Source of the DNA: Emydura subglobosa
Taxonomy: Eukaryota; Chordata; Testudines; Chelidae
Length of the DNA stretch: 64,000 nt
Direction: 5' to 3'
Assembly: GCA_007922225.1 (NCBI GenBank)
Contig: ML679961.1
Coordinates: 73,848,111 to 73,912,110 of the forward strand
The notes beneath the pieces were generated by a model. That model was not told where the DNA came from and ran no database searches. It saw nothing but the letters and a program-made list of their open reading frames with translations. The first letter of the stretch is position 1. Each line of letters starts with the position of its first letter. Made by a program: the position numbers and the translations under genes. Shown here piece by piece: positions 35,702-46,561 of this stretch.

Positions 35702-36252
35702 ACACCTCAGCTTTGGCTCTCCCCTCTAGAACTGCTGTGGAAAGACTATCGCAGATCAGAAAGAGGGGAAAAAAATCGCAGGATGACATGTTTGGCAAGC
35801 TCATGAATGCCTCTGTGGCAGCTGACCCAGAGCTCCAGAACATGGACAGGGAGAATCGAAGAGCGATGCAGGAGCATGATCGGAGTACCCAGCAGGAGAT
35901 GCTGCGAATCATGCGCGACCAGGCAGACATGCTCAGGCAGTTTGTGGAGTTCGGGAGGAGTGGTGGCCATACAGAGTCCTGCTGCAGCCCCTCCAGAACG
36001 CTCCTCAGCCTACGGCTTTGCTGCCCTCCCCACCACCAAGTGGTCTCAGAGGAGAATGGCCAAGCTGCAATATGTGGTGCTCTCCACCCCAGTGGAGGCA
36101 AGCAGAAAGCAGCGGCAGCCACACTGACCGCTGTTCTGCAAGCAACCATACTACCACTTGAGACTGTGAATGAACACTCGCCCCCCACCCCCACTGATTT
36201 GTTTTGGGAGGGCTTTGGAGGGTACAGATATCGATGGTATAGGGGATGGTAA
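35702..36252 (+). pseudogene. Myb/SANT-like protein relic, exon 2, copy 2
   Basis: The exon follows a clear acceptor with a pyrimidine tract (TTTCTTTTCCTTCTGTAG, AG at 35,700-35,701). It encodes a basic patch (IRKRGKKSQDDMFGKLM) and then a charged helix (MDRENRRAMQEHDRSTQQEM, LRIMRDQADMLRQFVEF) likely to form a coiled coil for self-association. This basic-then-coiled-coil order is the usual C-terminal part of Harbinger Myb-like proteins. After about 35,960 the frame runs on without clear family character and may be shifted. The first codon is split with exon 1 (phase 1). Confidence 0.7.
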
Positions 36253-36285
36253 GCAAAGGCACAAAACATACAGAAACAGAAATCA

Positions 36286-37736
36286 TTACTGCGTCTCAGT
36301 GCAGAACCTGGTTTTCAATGCTTCCCAGAGGCAAAGCACTCCGCAGTTAGCTCTGAGCATATTGCTGACATCTGGCTGCTCAAAATTGGCAGCCAGTCTT
36401 TCTGCCTCCAAAGCCCAACCCTGAGGGAACCTTTCCCCCTTTGCTTCACACACATTATGAAGAACACAGCACACAGATATAACTGATGGGATGTTCTTTT
36501 CACTCATGTCCAGCCTAGTAAGGAGACATCTCCATCTGCCCTTTGAACGCCCAAACGCACATTCCACCACCATTCTGGAACTGCTTAGCCTGTTATTAAA
36601 ATGTGTCTTGTCACTGTTGAGGTGCCCGGTGTATGGCTTCATTAGCCAAGGGACCAAGGGGTAAGCAGGATCTTCCAGGATCACTATTGGCATTTTCACA
36701 TCACCGATGTTAATTTTTCAGAATGGGAAGAAAGTGCCCACCTGCATGTTAGAGAACATCCCCGAGTTACGAAATACACAAGAGTCATGCATCTTTCCAG
36801 ATCCCCCAAATAGATGTCTGTAAAACGACCCCTGTGATCCACAAGGGCCTGCAGCACCATGGAAAAGTACCTCTTGCGGTTTATGTACTCTGTTGCTAGA
36901 TGGACAGGTGCTAAAATAGGGATGTGCATGCCATTAATGACCGCCCCTCCCCCCCAGTTTGGGAACCCCATCGCGGCAAACCTGTCCACTATGTCCCGCA
37001 CATTTCCCAAAGTCACTACCCTTCGTAGCAGAAGCCTATTGATGGCCCTGCACACTTGAATCACAGCAGCTCCCACTGTAGCTTTATTGACTCCGAACTG
37101 ATTCCCAACTGAACGGTAACAGTCCGGGGTTGTCAGCTTCCACAGAGTGATGGCCACTCACTTCTCCACTGTCAGAGCTTGTCTCAAGCAAGTATTCACG
37201 TGCTTCAGGGATGGGGCCAGCTCCAAGAAAAGTTCAAGGAAAGTGGCCTTTCGAATACGAAAATTCTGCAGCCACTGGTCATCATCCCACAGCTGCATAA
37301 CTATGCGATTCCACCAGTCTGTGCTTGTTTCCTGGGACCAGAACTGGCACTCCATGGACTGCAGATGATGCATTATGGCCTGCAGCAATCTGGAATTGTT
37401 ACGCTCAATGTCTTGTAGCAGGGCAGCCTCGGTGACATCGCTGTTGCCTGTGCTTTGAGTGCTTGCTCTCCTTTGAAAATACTCAAGGATAAGCTGCGAG
37501 GTATTTGTCATGCTCACAATAATAGTGCAGAGTTGAACTGGCTCCATGTCTCCGCAGTAATGGCGAGTGCACGGCCTAAGCAAATGGCACGAAAACCAGT
37601 TTCCTGTTTGTTTGGGGGAAGAAGGGAGGAGGAAGGAACATTGCATCATGGGACGATGAAACTCGTCCCAATAGCCACCGCAACCCACAGTGCACTGCTT
37701 TGAATTTCGACACAAGCGTGGCAAGTGTGGACGCAC
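36286..37736 (-). pseudogene. Harbinger DDE transposase relic (HARBI1-like), copy 2
   Basis: Three minus-strand blocks make up the gene. 37,736-37,158 is the N-terminal region (FWSQETSTDWWNRIVMQLWD then LQNFRIRKATFLELF) and ends in an in-frame TGA at 37,158-37,160. 37,157-36,696 continues in the same frame with the helix-turn-helix-like part (DCYRSVGNQFGVNKATVGAA) and the first catalytic block. That block reads VINGMHIP, so the expected Asp is Asn. A frameshift near 36,790 destroys the second Asp block. 36,699-36,286 has the last part with VVECAFGR (catalytic Glu) and a complete C-terminal tail ending TETQ. It shares conserved blocks with copy 1 throughout and is longer at both ends. Confidence 0.85.
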
Positions 37737-37849
37737 GAACCCTGCGCAAGGAGCATGGTGTGGACATGCTCTAGTAATTTAAAAAAATTGGCGAGTGAAA
37801 GTCGATTTTAATTAAGTCGATTTTACGCTGCAGTGTAGACATTCTCTCA

Positions 37850-38900
37850 GTCTCCACAAGTCATTCTCAATGGGACATTAAGATTAAAAGGGTGCCTTCC
37901 AAAAAAAAGTAGTACACTCCTCTACCCTTGATACTCCTCCCTTAATTACTTGGTCTACTAGCCTCACTTCCATGAAAAAAGCTCTTTTCATCCTAGTTGC
38001 CCACCCTAAACAGACACTGCCTCCCTGTTCATTCCCACCTTATTCCCCTGTGTAGACCCATGAGGCCAGATTTAGTTCTCGGTATAATCAAAGTGAAATC
38101 AATGGAGTTGTTCCTGTTTACACCAGAACTGAATTCTGCCCTTGATTCTTTCTAATGGACATATTTGCCTGCCTCACACAGCTGTGTCTCCATTCCAAGG
38201 ACCAGTCTTAATGCACCATCTAAGAACCATTTTACTTCATTGTTAATCCTCATCCATATTTGTGAGGTAATGTAGCCTGCAACCATATATATTGCGATAA
38301 TTCATGAACTTGTGCCCCTCCAACTATGCTGTTTTAGAACATTGTCACCAAGAAACATGTACACAATTTGGCAAAATAATCATAACAATAATAATATATC
38401 ACAAAAACATTTTATCTGTATCAAAAGTATGTGGGGAGCAAATTAGCTTTGTATGTGTTCTATGGATGAATAAGTACTTTGAACTAATCTGTACACAACG
38501 GTTGCTTGGCAGGATTTGGAGGTTTAATTGAACTTTGTATTCATTTACAATTAGTTTGTTTTGTTTACCTTCTCATATCATTAGCAAGCTTATTAAAAAG
38601 GAGATACAAATAAACTTTGTTCCAATTACAAAAGAGAATAATCGGATTTTATTAATTCAAGAACTCAGACAATCAATTTAAGAATTGGTACTCTGGTCTC
38701 AGCCACCTCATTATTCTTCACACTAATTAATCACAGATACTAATGGGTTGCTTTGAAATGGGTTCTTTATTCATTTATTCTGAACTAGAATAGGGTCTTT
38801 TAAATTAATTTATTTATATTTTTTTCAAATGAGAAGTTGGCCCCTAAAGTAACAGTGATTTCCTTGGGTCTAAATTAAAAATTTAAAAGCTTTCTTTGAA
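37850..38900. other. AT-rich non-coding stretch
   Basis: No gene. About 38,063-38,155 is a member of the near-palindromic family (GAAATCAATGGAGTTG core with GTTTACACCAG). The rest seems unique. Confidence 0.5.
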
Positions 38901-38904
38901 GGAA

Positions 38905-39040
38905 TTCTGTTGCATTTATAGTATTGTCTAGTGGTTAGAAACAGGTTCTGGGAGAACAGGACTCCTGGGTTTTATTTTTCATTCTACCACTTACTTGCTA
39001 TCTAAGCTTGAGCAAATTATTTAGACCAACATTTTCAAAT
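38905..39040 (+). repeat. MIR-like SINE
   Basis: GTCTAGTGGTTAGAAACAGG, then GGAGAACAGGACTCCTGGGT and ACCACTTACTTGCTATCTAA, show the tRNA-related left half (A- and B-box area) and the start of the core of an MIR-type SINE. The 3' half has been lost. Confidence 0.65.
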
Positions 39041-39099
39041 GGGTAGCTTGATGATAGGCAGTTATGATACAGTATTAATAATTATGTTAGTTAATTTCT

Positions 39100-40135
39100 C
39101 ACCACTTCCAGAATTATACTCACAATCCAGATAAGATGACAACTCTAGCTCTGAGGAGCTTAGATCCTAATATTAGATATGATATAACAAGGGGGCAGGG
39201 AAGGGACAGAAAGAATGGGGTTAAGATCAGTAAGATAATGCAGTTACTCAGTAAGGGCCAGTGTGCAAGAAAAATGTATCATTTTTTAAAAAATGCCATA
39301 CATAAATCTCTTAGCTAGAGAATTTATTGTAGTCTCTGGAGGAAGTTGTCCTTGAGGAAAGATTTTAGAGATTGATCCTGCAAGATGCTGAGCATCTTCC
39401 CTCTCCTGGATGTCAACTTCTTTCAGGTTTGAGTCCTGAATGAGGAGAGCGGCATATCTTTGAAGATCGGATCAGGGAAGGCATTCAGTGGACATTGGGG
39501 TGTGTCAAAAAAGCAGGATGGCTGCATGAGAAGCGGGTAAATGGGGTACTACTGAGGCTAGCATTATTGACACATTGGAGGTATAAGAGGGAATGTACAA
39601 AAAGAAAAGGGGGTTTCGTTTGTAACAGTGATGCTGAACGCAGGTTAAGTTGAACTAATGGAACTTCATTAAACCCTGTGGATTGCTTTGTCCATGTGAC
39701 TGAGTTGCTTCCAGCCTAACTCCCTTTGTTCCTTGTTTATTGATGCCCCTCAATAACAGTATCTCCAGGGAACATGGGCCCTCTGATTCCAGTTCCACTG
39801 ATCATGATACACCTTCCTTACTTCACTAATATTTCAATGTAAACATTACACACAGATAATTGATGCTCAGATCCCCACCCCATACCCCTTCAGCCAGAGG
39901 CTACAAACACATAGCCAAATTGGAATTTTGTGTTTGTCACAGATTCAGCTGGCTCCATAGTTTTATCTCCTCAACAGGCAACCATACTGGGAGTGACCTG
40001 TCTGTGAATCTAGCAGACTCTTTCTGTGGAGTCTCCTCCCTCACTCCTCCAGATGGTTTTGGCCAAAACGTTTTCAGTACTCTAGATGCTCTTCATAAAA
40101 TGACAAAGAGGAAATGGTGGTGCTGCCTCCCTCCT
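39100..40135 (+). repeat. LINE tail debris (L2-like), left part
   Basis: 39,100-39,600 contains blocks such as GAGGAGCTTAGATCCTAATA and GGAGGAAGTTGTCCTTGAGG that belong with similar purine-rich blocks at 40,620-41,530, as if one long 3' UTR had been broken up. 39,600-40,135 has no recognised feature. Family placement is inference. Confidence 0.3.
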
Positions 40136-40139
40136 TAGG

Positions 40140-40450
40140 GACTTTAAGCCAGTGGTTAGGGCATTCACCTATGATGTGAGACACCTGGTTTCAATTCCCC
40201 CTTCGCCCGTTCTGTAGAAGAGATTTGAGTATGGATCTTTCATATTGCAAGAGAGTGTCCTAACCACTGGGCTATGGGATATTCAGGAATGGGTTTCTCT
40301 CAATCTCTGCTGTTGAAGTTGTTCCATTGTATATAAATAATTAAATAGTCACTGGAACAGGGACTCGAACATGGGTGTGTCACATTCTAGATGAGCTCCC
40401 TAGCCACCAAACTATAGGGTTATTTTCAGGCTCTCTCACTGGCCTAGTGA
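40140..40450. repeat. Composite SINE with three tRNA-like modules in mixed orientation
   Basis: Module 1 (40,150-40,205, plus strand) has CAGTGGTTAGGGCATTCACC and a B-box-like GGTTTCAATTCCCC. Module 2 (about 40,210-40,280, minus strand) reads CCCAGTGGTTAGGACACTCT when reverse-complemented. Module 3 (about 40,350-40,425, minus strand) reads GTTCGAGTCCC, a good RNA polymerase III B box, with GGTGGCTAGGGAGCTCATC upstream. A linker carries TTCCATTGTATATAAATAA. A diverged second copy lies at 6,050-6,270. Not a functional tRNA gene: no cloverleaf can close. Confidence 0.65.
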
Positions 40451-40619
40451 ATATTCACTGTCAGTATGAATGACAAGGACTAGTCCCTCACCTCATACCG
40501 TTTTATGAATCAACCCGAAAAGGATTTTATTTTTTTGATTCACCACGTTTTGCTATTTCGGATTAAATTGAATCTGAACCACTGTTTTTCCAGAACTGCC
40601 GACAAATTGGAAAAAAACA

Positions 40620-41530
40620 AGTTATTCACTCAGCTCTCATCAGGAGTTCAGTTTTGGCCGTATTAAATTTAGGCTGACAGCAAGACATCCAGGATGAGAG
40701 GTCAAAAAGGCAGGCTGAAATTAGACAGATTGGATAGGCCAGGAGTGGAAAGGCAGAGTTATGAATCATTTATGCAGAGAAAGGTTGAAACTATGCAAGT
40801 GGGTGGGATCATTCAGACAGAGGATGAAAACTACAGATGGCCAAACAATTAAAACTTAATTTTGAGGGGAAAGTTGTCTTCATTTTGAAGTATTCAAAAC
40901 AAACACATTTGTTTTTTTCATATTCTTTTGTCATTTTTTTTTTCAAAATTTGTCTCGAAAACTTGGAAGTGGTTATTGAAATTTTGCAGTTACTGAAAAG
41001 ATTTTTGGTAAACCAAAATAATTTGGTAACCCTTCTGATAAAGATTTTTGGGAAGAGGAAAAAAACAACCCTAAGGTATTTTTAAAAGGCACAGCTTTTT
41101 TTTCCATCATCCCTTCCCCTACAAGAAAATTTGACAATGTTGATAATTTTTCATGAACATTTTCATTTAAAAGGGATATTTTCCAAACTCTTTGTACAAG
41201 TAATTTCTATCAGTTATAGTGTAGAGGACCAATGACAGAGCCCTAAAGGAACCTCCATGCAAGAGGGAGAAGGAAGAAGGATCACTTGGGGATATATTAG
41301 ATAAGATTAGATAAGAATAAGGACAACCAGGAGATAGCAGCTGATGTTGAGAAAGAGAGTTTGAGCACCTGTGTCAGAAAGTCATGAGAGATAGGAGGCT
41401 GAGAATGAAGAAGAAATTCTCTGTTGTGGACAGGAGGAGATAATTATAAACATTGGTGAGAGCAGTTTCAGTGAACTGGAGAGTGTAGTATAGGATATCC
41501 AATATGGAATTGAAAAAGAGAAAACTGAGG
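40620..41530 (+). repeat. LINE tail debris (L2-like), right part
   Basis: The order AGTTCAGTTTTGGCCGTATT, GACATCCAGGATGAGAGGTC, GACAGAGCCCTAAAGGAACC, ACCAGGAGATAGCAGCTG resembles a long purine-rich LINE 3' UTR, broken by an AT-rich insert at 40,850-41,180. With the piece at 39.1-39.6 kb it suggests one old element split by the composite SINE. Confidence 0.35.
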
Positions 41531-41669
41531 CAACAGTTGTTGCCCAAATAATTCTGTACACCTGTAGCTCCCGTTGGGGCTTCTGAGGTTATGGGTGTTC
41601 ATCATTACTGATAATCAGTATGGATTTAGGTGTCTAACTTTGGGCACAATAATTTGAAAACTCTGGCTT

Positions 41670-41835
41670 AAAATTCTCTGTGTCTCTATTTCCCCATGTG
41701 TAAAATGTGGATGATAATACATCCCTCCCTAAAAGGAATGTTGGGAAGATAAAATCATTAAAGTTTGAAAAGTGCTTTGAGATGCTCAGATGGAAAGTCC
41801 TATGTTAAAGGCAAAGATTTTTTTTTTTTTTTTTA
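41670..41835 (+). repeat. MIR-like SINE followed by a T-run
   Basis: TCTCTGTGTCTCTATTTCCC, AAAATGTGGATGATAATACA and AAAAGTGCTTTGAGATGCTC are the 3' half of an MIR-type SINE. A 16-base T-run follows at about 41,819-41,834. Confidence 0.7.
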
Positions 41836-41839
41836 AATC

Positions 41840-44800
41840 TGAAACTATGAGAGCAGAGGTAGAGAGGAAAGAAAAAAAATAGAGCTTCTATTACGTGATC
41901 CCCCCAGGGGATGCATGCGGGAACATAATGAGAGGATTTCTGGTACTTCAAGAAGTCACTGACGTACACAGGGGACACCCATAAAGGTGACCTGTAAAGT
42001 GGGTGCATGTCTTTGTTACACAGACTTTCTTCCCTCCTTTTCTGACAGCCCTTGAAGGAACATAAACATTTCTTTGTGAATTGGTAATTTATATCTATTT
42101 GAAATATAAAAACTAGATAGGATTAAAGAGAGAACAGAGTTCTCTTCTGTCCTGCTTTCATTGTTGCAGGTAGGACACTTGGCCTTTAAAAAAGATCAAC
42201 TGAATAAATTAAAAAATACCCAATATATAGTAATATTGTTATGAGGGTCAGTAAGGTACCAGAGATGGAGAGTCCCACAAGATGCTAAACTGCCTTGCAT
42301 AGATCCTTGCTGCTACTAGTGCTGTATTCAGCCACCTGTGTGGGGGGCATCTTTGCAACATTTTAATTTTATTCTCCACAATAAAAGTAATGCTAATTAA
42401 TAAAAGATAACATATCACAAGCACATCTCATACCAAAGATTCAAAGAGTGCTTAACAAACTTCAACTCATATACAATCTACATCCAGCAATTGCTTCAGC
42501 TAGCTTATTGCTGTATGACAACAATGCACATTAGTTTGGGACAGGAAGGGAAGAAGAACAAATATCATGTCAGAAAAGAGAGTTTAGGGAGGGAAAGCGC
42601 AATTAATAATTTTGGGACTTGGCCACTAAACTGGGACTAATGCCCTACTTTTGTAAAGTTGCCATAGGATATTTAATGATCATTGGCTTGTGCAGGAAGC
42701 AATATTTTAAAGGCAAAAATTGTAAAATATTTAAGAAATGTCCATTATTTGTAAATTCAACTGATTTATCTGTTAATGATGCCAATAAAGAAAAATACAT
42801 AGCAGCGAAGACTGTTTTGTCAATGGATGAAATAGATCTTTCTTAAGAATTTAATTTTGATGGTACTCAGCAACTGACAGGATTGGTCCCAAAGAGTTCC
42901 TGCCCCAAAACACTTACAAGACAAGATGTACTGGGTGATGCAAAATTAACTTAGAATATTTTTCTTTTATATTTTGGGACTACCATATTTTCACTAGAGG
43001 CCTGTACAGTGCCCAACACAATAGGACCTTGAAACCAGATTGATTCTGCTAGGCACTGTAACAATAAAATAAATAAATTACAACAACAGTTGTGTTCCTT
43101 TTGAACCTTGTATGTTCTACAGTAGACTAATTTGATTCATTTGAAACAGTTTCATTCAATTTCAGATTGATTGCCACTAGCTTTAGCTAGACATTTATGG
43201 TGATATGCCTTATTCATTATATATTTCCACACACTGTGGACATCAGAGGTCTTGAGTTACTTAGGCTTTTCTCTCCCTCCCCTCTCCCCCATGTTCAATG
43301 AGCTGAATCTGCTAATTTAAATTGTCCAGCTCAGGTGATAACAAAAAATAAATAAATAAATAAAAAAAACCTATAGACCACCTGTTCATTTTAGTTGAAT
43401 AGCATTATAGTAGAACTAAATTCATTTCTAAACCATGCATCCTGAGCCATTTTGGGGCGGGGGGGTCTGGGAAATTCATGATTAACAAAATCACATCACT
43501 CTTCTACCTCATGGCACTTCTGAATTAAAAGATAACTCAAATGATCTCTCACTAGGAAAAAAAATTACAATGAGAAACAGTAAAAAGACATGTTAGTCTA
43601 AATCTTTGGGAAATCAAAAATAATGCTTTGCACTCCAAAAGGTGGATCTTGCCTGGGGGAAAGTCACTGCTGCACTTTCTAGAAAAAAATCAATGTTTGA
43701 AGAAAAAGAATTGGGCAGTAGTCAGGAACTGGTAATGGTAATGAGAATGGTAATGAACTTTGACACTAAATTAGGTAGGGAATATCTAAACACTTCAAAG
43801 CTCCACTTATGTATAGAGCACATCAAAGCTGTCTATCAACTGTCTTTGAAGAAAAAAACATTTTCAATACTATTTTCCTTTCTGCTCTGCTGTCTTTTTT
43901 TTTCTTCCTTGTTCTTTCAGAGTTCTGACAACTACTGATGACAACCTTTCAATCAGCAAATCAATGGATGGAATCTACAGTGTGATGGCTGGAGGAAACA
44001 CTTAACTTTTTACATGGAAGTTCAACTTTCATATTCGTGTGGTGTTTCCTGATATCTGATTATTGAGCGCACCAGTTATTCTTGGTCTCAGTTTGGGATG
44101 GAATCTTGCTAATACAATGCATGTGAATCACAAATTATGTTTTCCTTTTGAAGACAAAAAGTTGATACATATTTTCTGATCTTTTATTTTCTTTTTCTTT
44201 TTTCTGATAGACAACTTCATCGAGCAACATTTGAGATGTATATCTGCTATTCTGATTGAAGTGTACAATTTAGATATTGCAAAAGATGAAAGTATAAAAT
44301 CATTATTTACTCAACTATTATAATAAATCTGTTGTCAAAGAGGACTTTATTACTATGCCACACATGGTGGCCACTCCGAACTTGAGAGGGACAGCAAGAA
44401 TAGAACTCACAGCATCTGTCTCTAAAAGAATAGGCTCCTCCTACTTGAAATAAAAAGACAATGAGGCCAATGACAAACAGATGATCAACTAACACTCCAT
44501 CAAACAGCAAGCAGTACATTTCACTCAATTTGAACCATGAAACATATTTAGGCTTGGAACCGTCATTCAATAATTGTTGTCTGACCCCTCCCCTCTATAA
44601 TTTCCTTCTACTGTGAAAATTTATAATCAATAAAAAATTAAAAAATGTGTTAAACCTAAATTTTGCACAAATGTGAACATTTAAACAGATAGAAATGGGA
44701 GAGAAAGGTTAACAACCATTGATAATATCCATTAAAACTATAAAAAAATAAAATAAAATTTAAGCTTAAACATAGACAGTCCAAACTCACATTTCTTTGG

Positions 44801-45610
44801 AGTGAGGGCCATTTTCCAATTCTCTTGCAAATTCCTTCAGTCTCTTATGTCTGGATTTCATGGTAATGTTTGAATTAAAAATGTGTTTAAATTACATTTT
44901 AATTAAATATCTTTTCTCATCATTTTTATTATTTTATATTACAGTAGAGCCCAGAGGTTCCAGCTGAGATTGGGATTCTCTAGGGCTGGATGGCATATAA
45001 ACACACACCTAGAGACAAGGACAATCCTTGCCCCTAAACAGTTAATAATCTAAATAGACAAAACAAAGAAAAGATGAAAGAAAAGAAGAATGGACTATTA
45101 CCATTTTAAAAATGGGGAAGTAGGACCAGAAGTCTATGGTAGGGCTAGTAACAGAACACAGATCCTCTGAGTTATAGAACGCTGCCCAAACCACAAAACC
45201 ACTTTTCCTCTCTTCATATAAGGCCCTGTTATACAATATAATGTTTAATGTAAGAAAAGACATTAAAAATATGTATTTCCAGCTCATGTTGAAATGAATG
45301 ATGCAACTACTGGACTGCCAACCTCCTTGCTCAATGACCTGCACCAATCTGCATAACGACGGGTATTTGATGGGTGCCACACTATGTGACACTTAACATT
45401 GAATTGCCTGCATTCCATCATTTTGTCTCACAGCTGTTCCTGCCTGTGTTAGTTTACAAGACATTGAGCCTTCAAATCATTCTTTTCCCTTGGATCTGAC
45501 AGTATTTTTTTGATACTGGTTCATACTGAATTAGCAACCCTTGGACCTAAGACTTTTCACTTTATTTAATTTTCAATCTCTGTTTTTTTTTTTTTTTCAA
45601 ATTCACACAC
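41840..45610. other. AT-rich intergenic DNA with scattered small repeats
   Basis: No gene is supported. 42,960-43,080 is a SINE tail (CCTGTACAGTGCCCAACACA and AATAGGACCTTGA) ending in an AATAAATAAA run. 43,342-43,370 is an (AAAT)n tract. 44,990-45,250 resembles an MIR or L2 tail on the minus strand. A T-run lies at about 45,580-45,597. The frames 43,642-43,938 and 45,392-45,042 show no family resemblance. Confidence 0.45.
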
Positions 45611-45615
45611 ATATA

Positions 45616-45645
45616 CATAGAATAGAATCATAGAATCATAGAGTT
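45616..45645 (-). repeat. CR1 3' tail microsatellite
   Basis: On the minus strand the end reads ATGATTCTATGATTCTATTC, the short tandem units that CR1 elements carry in place of poly(A) and that the RT uses for priming. Confidence 0.85.
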
Positions 45646-45705
45646 GGAAGGGACCTCAGGAGGTCATCTAGTCCAACCCCCTGCTCAAAGCAGGACTAAC
45701 CTCAG

Positions 45706-46551
45706 CTATATCATCCCAACCAGGGCTTTGTCAAGCCTCAGCTTAAAAACCTGTAAGGATGGAGATTCCACCACCTCCCTAGGTAACCCATTCCAGTGCT
45801 TCACCACCCTCCTAGTAAAAAACTTTTTCCTAATGTCCAACCTAGACCTCCCCCCCTGTAACTTGAGACCGTTGCTCCTTGTTCTGTCATCTGCCACCAC
45901 CGAGAACAGCCTAGCCCCATCCTCCCTGGAACCCCCTTTCAGGTAGTTAAAAGCCGCTATCAAATCCCCCCTCACTCTTCTCTTTTGCAGACTAAACAAG
46001 CCCAGTTCCCTCAGCCTCTCCTCATAAGTCCTGTGCTCCAGTCCCCTAATCATTTTGGTTGCCCTCCGCTGCACTCTCTCCAAATTGTCCACATCTTTTT
46101 TGTAGTGGGGGGCCCAAAACTGGACACAGTATTCTAAATGCGGCCTCACCAATGCCGAATAGAGGGGAATAATCACTTCCCGTGACCTGCTGGCAATGCC
46201 CCTCCTAATGCAGCCCAATATTCCATTAGCCTTCTTGACAACCAGGGCACACTGCTGACTCATATCCAGCTTTTTATCCACCGTTACCCCCAGGTCCTTT
46301 TCTGCAGAGCTGCTGCCCAGCTCGTCGGTCCCCAGTCTATAGCTGTGCATGGGATTCTTCCTTCCTAAGTGGAGGACTCTGCACTTGTCCTTGTTGAACC
46401 TCATTAGATTTCTTTTGGCCCAATCCTCCAGTTCGTTTAGGTCACTCTGTATCCTATCCCTACCCTCCAGGGTATCTACCACTCCCCCCAGCTTAGTGTC
46501 GTCCGCAAACTTGCTGAGGGTGCAATCTACCCCATCCTCCAGATCATTAAT
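45706..46551 (-). CDS. CR1 ORF2, C-terminal part (end of reverse transcriptase)
   Basis: The visible frame begins at the gap with [20 protein letters not shown], which contains the RT catalytic FADD box, and runs without a stop for about 282 residues. It continues with [20 protein letters not shown] (thumb region), [17 protein letters not shown], a [20 protein letters not shown] block and the terminal motif [15 protein letters not shown]. It ends [11 protein letters not shown]. The enzyme copies the element's RNA at the nicked target by target-primed reverse transcription. The upstream RT motifs are missing only because of the assembly gap. Confidence 0.85.
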   Translation of the reverse strand: MNDLEDGVDCTLSKFADDTKLGGVVDTLEGRDRIQSDLNELEDWAKRNLMRFNKDKCRVLHLGRKNPMHSYRLGTDELGSSSAEKDLGVTVDKKLDMSQQCALVVKKANGILGCIRRGIASRSREVIIPLYSALVRPHLEYCVQFWAPHYKKDVDNLERVQRRATKMIRGLEHRTYEERLRELGLFSLQKRRVRGDLIAAFNYLKGGSREDGARLFSVVADDRTRSNGLKLQGGRSRLDIRKKFFTRRVVKHWNGLPREVVESPSLQVFKLRLDKALVGMI

Positions 46552-46561
46552 NNNNNNNNNN
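46552..46561. other. Assembly gap (10 N) inside CR1 ORF2
   Basis: Ten Ns separate the ORF2 N-terminal block (ending GGDLVTEDV) from the block starting INDLEDG. In CR1 proteins the palm and fingers motifs of the RT lie between these points, so several hundred bases are probably missing and the 10-N size is a placeholder. Confidence 0.85.

Larger units (their letters stand above)
33944..37846 (-). mobile_element. Harbinger (PIF/Harbinger) transposon, copy 2
   Basis: The left end is GTCCTGGTCTACACTGG; the right end, reverse-complemented, is GAGAATGTCTACACTGC. The flanks are TTA (33,941-33,943) and TCA (37,847-37,849), compatible with a 3-bp target duplication with one change. It carries the Myb-like gene on the plus strand at the left and the transposase on the minus strand at the right, the mirror image of copy 1. 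At 3.9 kb it is the more complete copy: it keeps both exons of the Myb-like gene and a possible third gene in that gene's intron. Stops, a frameshift and an altered catalytic residue make it inactive. TCTACACTGGCAG at 34,010 and CAGTGTAGACAGAGC at 34,122 near the left end could mark a secondary MITE unit. Confidence 0.85.

Noticed and set aside
35610..36269. 219-residue minus-strand open frame between the transposase end and the candidate third gene
   Set aside because: It is the antisense of the Myb-like exon 2, has no recognisable domain, and its stop is formed by the acceptor-like TAG. It could only matter as untranslated leader of the downstream exons.
40140..40450. Functional tRNA genes
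   Set aside because: B-box-like motifs are present but no module can form an acceptor stem and full cloverleaf; these are SINE parts.
45042..45392. 116-residue hydrophobic minus-strand frame
   Set aside because: Hydrophobicity follows from AT-rich antisense of SINE-like debris; no signal or family resemblance.
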